Shown: in pieces, positions 8,561 through 14,947 of the stretch
Numbering within the stretch: position 1 is the stretch's first letter
Layout of the letters: the number at the start of each line of letters is the position of its first letter
Origin: a virus
Length of the DNA: 20,286 bases
Virus record (IMG/VR): IMGVR_UViG_3300031997_000085
Coordinates: 1-20,286 of that record
Reading direction: 5' to 3' (one strand)
Position numbers and translations under genes: made by a program
Notes under the pieces: model-generated
Database searches by the model: none
Told to the model about the DNA's origin: nothing
What the model saw: the letters and a program-made list of their open reading frames with translations, nothing else

Positions 8561-9100
8561 TCACCCCCTTTGTCGACGTTTCTTTTTGACGAGGTATACC
8601 GCTTTCTTGAGTACAAGCGTGTCGAGCTTCACACGCGGCACCTTCTTGTACTCGGGTTTGCGCAAGTAAAACTTCATGAGTCCGCCGTGCGCAGCATGCA
8701 CGGCGCGAGAAAGCTTAGCCAAATTCGCTTTCATGTTATCCCGGCGATCGCCACTCCGGTGGTGGATTTCTTCACCGGTATTAATAGGCCGCGCCGGGTG
8801 GTGGTAGTTCCACGCAACGTGCTGAAGATAGCGATTAGTACCGCCAGCCCAGGTCGCATACGTGCGATCTTTCGGAACACGGCCCTTAGCGTACTGGGGA
8901 TAAAATCCCGCTTTTCTCAGCTGCGACAACTTGACGCTGGGGGCGAGAAGCTTCTCAAACTGCGTTTTCCCGCCAGCGCGTTCTACTACGTCACGAAGAG
9001 CCTTTTTCTGATCCTCAGGGAACCCCGTCAGAGAGCGACGCTTGTCGCCTTTGAGGAGCATCATCACGTACTTGCGTTGCTTGTCCGATTTGAAGGGCAT
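8561..9100 (-). CDS. Tagged HNH-like nuclease
   Basis: A 179-residue basic protein in two parts. Residues 1-18 (MPFKSDKQRKYVMMLLKG) are the shared tag found on other proteins in this window. The C-terminal part has an HNH-type pattern: EEIHHRSGDRRDNMKANLAKL at about 110-130, with H113-H114, D121-N122 and N126, then His residues at 135 and 138. This matches the 'hHh.dg...dNr..NL..l....H' core of HNH endonucleases; there is no obvious Cys zinc knuckle. The last 30 residues are very Lys/Arg-rich. ATG 9100 overlaps the previous stop by one base (TAATG). It lies just before the scaffold gene. Roles could include DNA processing at packaging, a delivered nuclease, or homing; activity is untested. 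Confidence 0.72.
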   Translation of the reverse strand: MPFKSDKQRKYVMMLLKGDKRRSLTGFPEDQKKALRDVVERAGGKTQFEKLLAPSVKLSQLRKAGFYPQYAKGRVPKDRTYATWAGGTNRYLQHVAWNYHHPARPINTGEEIHHRSGDRRDNMKANLAKLSRAVHAAHGGLMKFYLRKPEYKKVPRVKLDTLVLKKAVYLVKKKRRQRG

Positions 9101-9294
9101 TAGCGTCTCGCTTTCTTGCGGCGCTGGTGGAAACGCTTACGCACCTGAAGAGTGCGACGGCTCTCCGTATAGGGGACAGAAACAGGGTTACGCAGGTAGC
9201 GCTTCTTTGCGGGGCCCGCTTTAACGTCAAGCTTCCCCACCTTGCGGAGCATCAGCATAACGGCAGCTTGGTGTTCTTTGGATTTGAACGCCAT
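9100..9294 (-). CDS. Small basic tagged protein
   Basis: A 64-residue protein made of the shared tag (MAFKSKEHQAAVMLMLRK) followed by a strongly basic tail (RRTLQVRKRFHQRRKKARR at the end). ATG 9294 overlaps the stop of the upstream gene in a TGATG junction; GTG 9297 is in frame but less likely. The tail could bind DNA or another acidic partner. The DNA coding for the first residues is identical over 32 bp to the start of the gene at 12847-13125. It lies between a basic SH3-like protein and the tagged HNH-like protein, all in the portal-to-scaffold interval. Function unknown. Confidence 0.68.
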   Translation of the reverse strand: MAFKSKEHQAAVMLMLRKVGKLDVKAGPAKKRYLRNPVSVPYTESRRTLQVRKRFHQRRKKARR

Positions 9295-9297
9295 CAC
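9266..9297. repeat. 32-bp dispersed repeat, copy A (tag-coding DNA)
   Basis: This stretch covers the first codons of the small basic tagged gene and is identical over 32 bases to 13097-13128. A related, shorter match (a few mismatches) occurs at 20112-20140. Identity at DNA level, including third codon positions, implies recent duplication or recombination of the tag rather than ancient common descent. Confidence 0.9.
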
Positions 9298-9998
9298 GCA
9301 CTCTGTTTTTTCTTGGCGCGGTATTTACGCATATACTCAGCGCGCCCTTTCAGCCGCAGTACTTTCTTTCGCGCATCCAGCGTCGGATTACCATGAGTTT
9401 CCTTATGGCCAAAGAGCAAACCCGCAGCTGCTTGCGCCTGCTTATGTCGACGCTCCTCCGCCGTCGAGTAAGAAAACTTACCAGACCTGCCGATGTCGCC
9501 CTTGCCCTCAGCAGTAGGCTCCAACCCCCCAGTGATCTTCCTAGTGCTACCCTTGCGATAGTTCGCAGGCTTCTTCGTGTACCGCCCACCTACCTGCATA
9601 ATTGAGTAGCGCTGAAAGTCCTCGTGTGTGAACGTAGTGGGTAGCTTAGCGTCCTTGTGCCAGCGCACCTTAACAGCGGGTGCGCCGCGACCGACGGACA
9701 AGAATCGCGTCACCTTGCCGATAATCCAACGGTCTCTACCTGTGCCCGCAGTCTTCGTCTTGTAGTCCGTATACAGGTAGTAAAGCTTCTGTCCCATCAC
9801 GAGGCGGCTGGGATGCGCAATCTTCCCGTGCTTGCCCACGTGCTTGAGAAACTTCTGCGTCACGTTCTGGCGCTTGGCGCCCGTGCGCAAATTGATCTGC
9901 GCGCGCGTAGTCGTACGCTTACCCGTAGGAGTCGTACCCTTGCGCGTTGCCATGTTGGCAAACATAGCGCGAAGTCGATCACGCGACATGGCAGCCAT
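9294..9998 (-). CDS. Basic protein with a possible SH3-like barrel
   Basis: A 234-residue, Lys/Arg-rich protein. Residues about 68-132 look like a small beta barrel: GQKLYYLYTDYKTKT, DRWIIGKVTRFLSVG, VKVRWHKD, TTFTHEDFQRYSI, a pattern like SH3/Tudor-type folds (G-k-v-y, w-GkV, vkVrW, edl). The C-terminal 90 residues are basic and probably helical or disordered. The N-terminus, SRDRLRAMFANMATRKG, may be a divergent version of the tag seen elsewhere, but the match is weak. It starts at ATG 9998 directly after the preceding TAA, with GGAG 6 bases upstream. I do not recognise a named family. It could bind DNA or an internal head component. Confidence 0.65.
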   Translation of the reverse strand: MAAMSRDRLRAMFANMATRKGTTPTGKRTTTRAQINLRTGAKRQNVTQKFLKHVGKHGKIAHPSRLVMGQKLYYLYTDYKTKTAGTGRDRWIIGKVTRFLSVGRGAPAVKVRWHKDAKLPTTFTHEDFQRYSIMQVGGRYTKKPANYRKGSTRKITGGLEPTAEGKGDIGRSGKFSYSTAEERRHKQAQAAAGLLFGHKETHGNPTLDARKKVLRLKGRAEYMRKYRAKKKQSA

Positions 9999-10322
9999 TT
10001 AGATCTCCACGGGAAAGCGGGGATCAAATCCGCGCTCCATAGGCTCGGCATCAATAATCCGATTTTGCAGGAATGAGTGAATCTGATTATGCTTCGGGTG
10101 CCAAGCATAGAGATACTTCTTGCCGTGTTTTGTGCGATACGAATACGGCTCGACTACGTAAGTCTTGGCGCCAGAACTCTTTTTGGCGATGTATGTCATC
10201 CGCACCATCTGCTCACCCAAAGCAGCGTCAGAGATAGCGGATTTTATCTCGGACATCGGATCAGGCTTGATACCAAAAACACGATTGATCGAGCCGCGAA
10301 GAATATCTGCGCGAGAGCTCAT
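9999..10322 (-). CDS. Short WYL-domain protein
   Basis: A 107-residue protein whose residues about 36-98 match a WYL domain: VRMTYIAKKSSGAKTYVVEP, then KKYLYAWHPKHNQIHSF (the 'W-Y-L' strand is YLYAW here) and LQNRIIDAEP (the 'F-l-dRI' end). WYL domains usually sense ligands such as nucleic acids in bacterial regulators, often with a DNA-binding domain; here there is no HTH, only a short helical N-terminus. The start ATG overlaps the portal stop (ATGA), so translation is coupled to the portal gene. Location between portal and scaffold genes suggests a virion or packaging-related role rather than a classical regulator; this is inference. Confidence 0.7.
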   Translation of the reverse strand: MSSRADILRGSINRVFGIKPDPMSEIKSAISDAALGEQMVRMTYIAKKSSGAKTYVVEPYSYRTKHGKKYLYAWHPKHNQIHSFLQNRIIDAEPMERGFDPRFPVEI

Positions 10323-12439
10323 TTACCACCTCGAGGTGGAGAAGCAGCAGAACGGCGTTTGAGCATACGCTGTCGACGCTCTTCGGCACCCGCCTTTTGC
10401 CGATCTTGAGATTCTTTCGTAAGTTTGACCTTCTTCGGAACTGCACCTTCCTGCGGAATGCCTTGGCGATCGAAAAACGCCGCGGGATCAAACGAGGCTT
10501 CGATGGCAGACACCTCAGGATCGGCGCCGGAACTAGCCTCGGGCCCGAAGGGCGCAGGTGAAGTCGCCTCAGCCTGGCCGGGAACAATAAACTCACCAGG
10601 AACCTTGTAGTCAGCAGCCTGATTCGAATCGATCTCAGACATAATGCGTGCCATAATCACGCTGTCGACCTGATTCTGGAGCAGCTTCTTAATCGTCCGC
10701 TTCTCGAGTTCACGTTTAGCAGTCAACGAAGTAATCGCAGAACGCGTCTTAATCAAAAACTCGAGCTCCGCACCCAAATCCTCGACGCCGAACTCATCAG
10801 GGTATGCAACGCTACCCTCAAACTCCATGCCGTACCATTTCGCAAACAGCCGGTGAATCTTCATCTCAGCAAGTTCGAGCTGATCAGCCTTATCGCAGAG
10901 CGCCTGATTTGTCTCGTTGAACTCATACGCGTAGGCTATGCCGGATTTTGATTCTTGGATCTTAATCCCACTCCCGCCGCCGCCCATGCGCGCAATACGG
11001 TATATTTCTTCAACAGAATCGCGAACAAGTTTTTGGATGAACTCGCCAGGATCAGTAGGCGGCGAAATATAGCCGGGACGCTCTTCTGGATACTCAAGGA
11101 TGTTATTACTTCCGATCTCGACATCAGCAGAGCTTCCCTCAGCCGCAGCCCTCTTCAGCGTCAACAAGGAAAGGCATTTGCTATACACCTCCTCGTCAAG
11201 CATCGACATCCAGTTCAGGATAGCGAGATTGAGCAGAGAAATATCGTCAATAGAAGACTCGCCGACAAGATTAGCGCTCTTCTTTCGCTTATTGTACACG
11301 ATGACAAGAGGAACCTCGCCGAGGCTGTGGTTACCGTCATCGAGCAAAGTCACAGTACCCTGGCCGTCAATCTTATGCACAAGAAACTCTTTACGGGTCC
11401 AGGTGCGGTAAATTACAACCGCCTTCCCTTCCACAGTCTCCAGTGACAAGGGTTCTCGAGAATCAGTAGTCTCTTCCTTGATGCGCACCCAAACAAAGTC
11501 GCCATTAGAATCTAACTCCCAGTCAACAATATCGTTAGGCGCAATACGTACAAGGTACGGACGAAACTTGCGACGTTTCCGCTCCGCCTCGGTTCTCGGA
11601 GTACCGCCCTCACTGGCAGAAGGGGCGTCAACAAGAACGCCAACATGCCCCGCAATGAATGCCCGCGTGCCCGTCTCTTGCATAAAACGATCAAGACTAT
11701 TTCCGCGAAGGTCGGCGTCGACGTAGAGCTCATTGAACGCAGCTAGCCGCTGGGGTCCCTGGTTGGCCAGGAACTTGTAGTACGAAAGCAAAGACGCCTG
11801 GCGATGCTGCTCCTGCATCATCTGCTTCTCGGCCCCGGCACGCATCATCTGCTCTTGTGCGGGGTCTGTAAAGGCATTAGGGTCCTGCGCATTAGGGTCC
11901 TGCGCATTAGGGTCCTGCGCATTAGGATCCTGCGCATTAGGATCCTGCGCATTAGGATCCTGCGCATTAGGATCCTGCGCGTTAGGCTCCCGCTTTTTCG
12001 ACTCTGAAGGTCCTTCAGGCGCATTAAGAGGTATGAGAGGATTCATCGAGGGGACGTAGGGCTGAGAAAGGCCGCCGAGAGGTTTACGCACAGGAGGTCG
12101 GCGAAAAAGGTACGATGCAAAGAGATCGACAACAGGCTCGCAGTAGTTGAGATAAAACGTGCGACGAAGTCGACCCTCAAAATTGTCCTTGTGCTCTCGA
12201 AGATGCTTCGACAGGTAAGATCGAATCTTCTCAATCTCCCCCTCGTAACAATCTAAGCATCGCTCCCACGTATTTTTGTACTTCACGTACTCAGGGTGAC
12301 GGTACTCGAGAATGAGCTTCATGTTACGCTGCCACACGCCGCCCGAAGTATCCGCGCCCTCTTTGAGCGTAACGGGATTGACGGGGACTGCCTTGTCCGA
12401 CCGCGGCTGATTCACAACAGGCTCTATACGAACTGCCAT
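10319..12439 (-). CDS. Portal protein
   Basis: A 706-residue protein predicted to form the 12-fold portal ring through which DNA is packaged and ejected. Evidence is size, position before the scaffold and capsid genes, and portal-like segments: WERCLDCYEGE near the N-terminus, LYVDADLRGNSLDRFM, IAPNDIVDWELD, LVIVYNKRKKS, a long central helix (DISLLNLAILNWMSMLDEEVYS), then a helical region with ELAEMKIHRLFAKWYG. It resembles SPP1/DUF4055-type portals. Unusual: residues 152-186 are seven tandem PNAQD copies in a Gln/Pro-rich insertion, presumably a flexible surface loop. The C-terminal 100 residues are Pro/Lys-rich. ATG 12439 has a GAGGGTGA site upstream. Confidence 0.85.
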   Translation of the reverse strand: MAVRIEPVVNQPRSDKAVPVNPVTLKEGADTSGGVWQRNMKLILEYRHPEYVKYKNTWERCLDCYEGEIEKIRSYLSKHLREHKDNFEGRLRRTFYLNYCEPVVDLFASYLFRRPPVRKPLGGLSQPYVPSMNPLIPLNAPEGPSESKKREPNAQDPNAQDPNAQDPNAQDPNAQDPNAQDPNAQDPNAFTDPAQEQMMRAGAEKQMMQEQHRQASLLSYYKFLANQGPQRLAAFNELYVDADLRGNSLDRFMQETGTRAFIAGHVGVLVDAPSASEGGTPRTEAERKRRKFRPYLVRIAPNDIVDWELDSNGDFVWVRIKEETTDSREPLSLETVEGKAVVIYRTWTRKEFLVHKIDGQGTVTLLDDGNHSLGEVPLVIVYNKRKKSANLVGESSIDDISLLNLAILNWMSMLDEEVYSKCLSLLTLKRAAAEGSSADVEIGSNNILEYPEERPGYISPPTDPGEFIQKLVRDSVEEIYRIARMGGGGSGIKIQESKSGIAYAYEFNETNQALCDKADQLELAEMKIHRLFAKWYGMEFEGSVAYPDEFGVEDLGAELEFLIKTRSAITSLTAKRELEKRTIKKLLQNQVDSVIMARIMSEIDSNQAADYKVPGEFIVPGQAEATSPAPFGPEASSGADPEVSAIEASFDPAAFFDRQGIPQEGAVPKKVKLTKESQDRQKAGAEERRQRMLKRRSAASPPRGGK
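11876..11980 (-). repeat. Seven-copy 15-bp tandem repeat encoding PNAQD in the portal
   Basis: Seven perfect-length 15-bp units lie end to end. On the plus strand the unit is attagggtcctgcgc; the first three copies have ggg and the next four gga at one position, a synonymous change. A degenerate eighth unit follows at about 11981-11995. The repeat is in frame, so copy-number changes would lengthen or shorten the portal by five residues per unit. Confidence 0.95.
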
Positions 12440-12470
12440 ATCAAGTCACCCTCAGCGTTCGACGAGTAAA

Positions 12471-12500
12471 ATTATACACAACCTTGGTATTCCACGCCGT
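12471..12500 (-). promoter_or_regulatory. Possible promoter before the portal gene
   Basis: The 100-base gap between the tagged acidic gene and the portal is the largest non-coding stretch in the window. On the minus strand it contains a perfect TATAAT (12476-12471), about 32 bases upstream of the portal ATG. No good -35 hexamer is at the standard spacing, so this is a weak call; it may be a start for a head-module transcript. Confidence 0.3.
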
Positions 12501-12539
12501 AATGGTTATCAGGCTTCTGCCCTAGCGAGAGCGCAGGTA

Positions 12540-12845
12540 CTACTCTTCCTCGTCGCCAGAATCGGACTCATCAGAGGCGTCCTCTGAATCGCCAAACGTA
12601 GCAGCAACAGCGTCGGCAAGAGCGGACACAGCATCGGGATTCAATCGCTCAAGCGACGCAACGAGTCGCATCATCGCTTCAGCATCGAAATCACCCATAT
12701 ACGTAACAATTTCGTCGATAAGCGCGGGATCAATAGCAGGCTCTTCCCGCTTCTTCGGACTCTTCCCGCCTTTGCCTTGCGGCGCGCCGTCGCCACTAAG
12801 CATCTGCGTTACCGCCTTCTTCTGCGCGGGCCCAGTGAATGGCAT
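12540..12845 (-). CDS. Tagged acidic protein upstream of portal
   Basis: A 101-residue protein. It begins with a version of the shared tag (MPFTGPAQKKAVTQML), then a Lys/Gly/Ser linker, a helical region (about residues 38-80, with PALIDEIVTYMGDFDAEAMM and LERLNPDAVSALADAV) and a very acidic end (SEDASDESDSGDEEE). ATG 12845 has AAGGGGG 7 bases upstream and follows the previous stop closely; a longer frame to 12935 is an artefact of overlap. Unlike the other tagged proteins, which are basic, this one is acidic at its C-terminus, like some DNA mimics or scaffold tails. Function unknown. Confidence 0.68.
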   Translation of the reverse strand: MPFTGPAQKKAVTQMLSGDGAPQGKGGKSPKKREEPAIDPALIDEIVTYMGDFDAEAMMRLVASLERLNPDAVSALADAVAATFGDSEDASDESDSGDEEE

Positions 12846-12846
12846 G

Positions 12847-13125
12847 CTATGCCCCCCTTGGGAAAGGACCGCGAACGTATTCGCTCCCCCCCGAAGATCT
12901 ACTTTGAGATTGCGCGGCGGCAGTATGCTTCGCACGAATACGCTGGAGGCGCCGATACTTCTGGCGTCGAGCCGTACTAGCAGCGGCCTTAGTGCGTGCC
13001 GCGGTATACATATGCGAGCCGGCTTCTGAACCGACAGCGCCCGCCGCCCCCATCATAGCAGCAACGCCAAGAGCTTTCAACAGCATCATGACAGCCGCTT
13101 GGTGTTCTTTGGATTTGAACGCCAT
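12847..13125 (-). CDS. Small tagged basic protein with hydrophobic segment
   Basis: A 92-residue protein with the tag MAFKSKEHQAAVMMLLKA followed by a Gly/Ala/Met-rich stretch (GVAAMMGAAGAVGSEAG, residues about 20-36) that could insert in or lie on a membrane, then a basic Ala/Arg/Gln-rich helix-like region. ATG 13125 overlaps the upstream stop (TGATG) and has AAGGAG 5 bases upstream. The start-proximal coding DNA is identical over 32 bp to that of the gene at 9100-9294. Its hydrophobic segment recalls, more weakly, the glycine zipper of the tagged protein at 15582-15998. No family recognised. Confidence 0.66.
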   Translation of the reverse strand: MAFKSKEHQAAVMMLLKALGVAAMMGAAGAVGSEAGSHMYTAARTKAAASTARRQKYRRLQRIRAKHTAAAQSQSRSSGGSEYVRGPFPRGA

Positions 13126-13128
13126 CAC
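13097..13128. repeat. 32-bp dispersed repeat, copy B (tag-coding DNA)
   Basis: Second copy of the 32-base repeat, at the start of the gene at 12847-13125. The flanking DNA outside the repeat quickly diverges between the two loci, and the downstream protein parts are unrelated in sequence. Confidence 0.9.
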
Positions 13129-13949
13129 CACTCCTTGTGCAGGCCAAACTGCACACCGTAATCAAAACCGCGATCGCCGTAGTGTTTCGCAAACAGCGAT
13201 GCCTGGAATAGATCGAGGACACGTTTCGCAGGAAACGGGCGGTACAACATGCTCGCGCCATACGCCCAGTCAATGTGTGCAAATTCACCATACACATCGA
13301 CAGCGTATCGTGCTAACGGAGGACGATCGGGCACTTCGAAGTCTTTCGACCTGTCCTTATCCACGACAAGCGGCTGTACCCGTTCCTTAGTCGTAGGATC
13401 GAGCTCGTACCCTTCCACCACAAGGCGGCGATGCCCTTCGGGAGTTGCGATACGAACGATGTTCAACTCATAAAGCTGATTCTGCGAGGTGAAGGTATCG
13501 CCGGTCGCCTCAAGACGATTCGGGCGCACTAAAAAACCCTGCGTTAAGCTGAATCTTTTCCTGGCATCCGTCAGCGTAACGTCGCGGGCCTCATCAGATA
13601 CAGCAGGCGGAGAAGTATCAATCGTCGTCGTCGGAGGTTGTACAGCAACAGGGGTTTGCGCAGCAGCCTCAATATGAATCACCGTTTGAGGTTTGACGCC
13701 CCTCTTAAACAACTCCGCCAACGTAGCAGACTGCGCTGTAAACAGCAACTCAATTTCGCCCTTCAACTTCTTGACCGTCGTCTGCTCCTCATGCAGCGAA
13801 CCAGCAAGGCCATCAATTTTCTGGAGGAGCTCTATCTCACTCTGTGTGTACTTCGGCTTCGGCCGCCACCAAGAAACAAAAAACATAATGCCGAGGACAA
13901 TAGCAGCGGTGATGATAGCAGTGATCAGAGTACGACGGTCAAAGTACAT
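13125..13949 (-). CDS. Membrane-anchored coiled-coil protein of unknown function
   Basis: A 274-residue protein. Residues about 8-28 (LITAIITAAIVLGIMFFVSW) are a good single transmembrane segment with a positively charged start (DRR), so the protein is likely anchored with a large exterior or periplasmic part. Residues about 36-80 are a coiled coil (YTQSEIELLQKIDGLAG onward). A Pro/Thr linker follows (about 95-120), then a beta-rich C-terminal domain with EGYELDPTTKERVQP and a Tyr/Phe-rich end (YGASMLYRPFPAKRVLD, HYGDRGFDYGVQFGLHKEW). I do not recognise the family. Membrane anchor plus coiled coil is compatible with a spanin-like lysis protein or with DNA-ejection machinery, but neither is shown. 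The ATG has a G-rich upstream region rather than a clear site. Confidence 0.72.
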   Translation of the reverse strand: MYFDRRTLITAIITAAIVLGIMFFVSWWRPKPKYTQSEIELLQKIDGLAGSLHEEQTTVKKLKGEIELLFTAQSATLAELFKRGVKPQTVIHIEAAAQTPVAVQPPTTTIDTSPPAVSDEARDVTLTDARKRFSLTQGFLVRPNRLEATGDTFTSQNQLYELNIVRIATPEGHRRLVVEGYELDPTTKERVQPLVVDKDRSKDFEVPDRPPLARYAVDVYGEFAHIDWAYGASMLYRPFPAKRVLDLFQASLFAKHYGDRGFDYGVQFGLHKEW

Positions 13950-13957
13950 GGGGCCCC

Positions 13958-14539
13958 CTACGAGAGCGTGGGTATGGTCGTCACCAACGCTGGTGTACTG
14001 GTAACATTCGTGTACGCGGCGTTGTGATAGTGCGTGTTGTACTTAGTTTTGAGCTCGTTGGCTAGAGCAGCAATGCCCTGAAAGTACGCGCCGGCGCCAG
14101 GATTGCCGTCAGCCCTGCCTAAAGCAGGGCAACAGTCGCTGAGCCACTGCGCGTGGATATTGTTGACAGTAATCGCGGTAGCGGAAATTGCAGCGCTACT
14201 AGGGACATGGCTGGAGGTAGTGCCCTCGTGTCCGTGGGCGTTGAACTTGGTACGGAATTCGTCTGTGAGCGTTTTCACGTTATCGAAAAAGCCGGCAATC
14301 TGCGCCATAGCGTGGCAGCACCGGTTGAGCTCAAATGGATTCGCGACGGCAACAGCCACAGCCGCGGTTACTCCGATGTTGGCAAGAGAGCTGATCCCGC
14401 TGTGTGTGTGTGCGTTGAGCCTAGCCCTCTCGTCGTTGAGCAAGGTTCGGATCGCCACAAGCTTCGCGGAGACATCGTTGTGCTTGAACGCGTCACAAGC
14501 TTGGTCGAGCATGAGCAGTGGAGGCATGGGCGACGACAT
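13958..14539 (-). CDS. Protein with three Cys and His-x-His repeats
   Basis: A 193-residue protein, unrecognised as a family, built from three related units. Each has a Leu-x-x-x-Cys-like start (ACDAF at 14-18, RCCHAM at 73-78, DCCPAL at 135-140) and ends with a helix leading to N-x-H-x-H: LNAHTHSG (H44, H46), FNAHGHEG (H102, H104), YNTHYHNA (H170, H172). The His-x-His pairs could bind metal, as His-x-His motifs do in the T4 long-fibre tip, but that is an analogy only. The linkers are Ala/Val/Thr-rich and likely beta or extended. A GGAGAA site lies about 9 bases upstream of ATG 14539. Neighbours suggest a virion surface or neck protein. Confidence 0.72.
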   Translation of the reverse strand: MSSPMPPLLMLDQACDAFKHNDVSAKLVAIRTLLNDERARLNAHTHSGISSLANIGVTAAVAVAVANPFELNRCCHAMAQIAGFFDNVKTLTDEFRTKFNAHGHEGTTSSHVPSSAAISATAITVNNIHAQWLSDCCPALGRADGNPGAGAYFQGIAALANELKTKYNTHYHNAAYTNVTSTPALVTTIPTLS

Positions 14540-14554
14540 GGATTACTTTTCTCC

Positions 14555-14932
14555 TTAGAGAGGAATGCGGCGGTAGATAGCTGTGAGATTAGCGGCAGTA
14601 ATATCAGCAGCATTTGCACGAATACTAAGTGTGGTCCCGGCAACGCCGGGGAGAGGGATTGTATAAGGCACCCGCTTGGGCGTACCAACGACAAACGTGT
14701 CCTGGTCGAGCACAAAGGCACCAGCAACTACCTTCACAGTAGGCGTACCACCGCCGGAGCCAGTAGTCTGCGTCAGAAAAAAGCCACCAAGTTGTGTGAC
14801 GAATCCCGCAACCGCAGGAATGTCAATGCTCACAGTATGAACGGGGCCGACTGTCGAGTTAATGACAGTAGCCGTAGCGGTCAACCACCCTTCAGCATCG
14901 CGAACCAAATTGTATTGCCGTTCTGTAGACAA
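14555..14932 (-). CDS. Small beta-rich protein, unknown
   Basis: A 125-residue protein rich in Thr, Val and Gly with alternating hydrophobic patterns (LTATATVINSTVGPVHTVSI, GTTLSIRANAADITA), suggesting a beta sandwich. I place the start at TTG 14932, because the strong AGGAGG site ends 8 bases before it; an in-frame GTG at 14941 would overlap that ribosome site. No catalytic motif is visible. It lies between the second GNAT-like gene and the Cys/His-repeat gene. A decoration, baseplate or fibre-associated role is possible by composition and position only. Confidence 0.62.
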   Translation of the reverse strand: MSTERQYNLVRDAEGWLTATATVINSTVGPVHTVSIDIPAVAGFVTQLGGFFLTQTTGSGGGTPTVKVVAGAFVLDQDTFVVGTPKRVPYTIPLPGVAGTTLSIRANAADITAANLTAIYRRIPL

Positions 14933-14947
14933 GTCCTTCACCTCCTC

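Noticed and set aside
11876-11980. Tandem repeats as a possible CRISPR array
   Set aside because: Units are 15 bp with no spacers and are an in-frame protein repeat.
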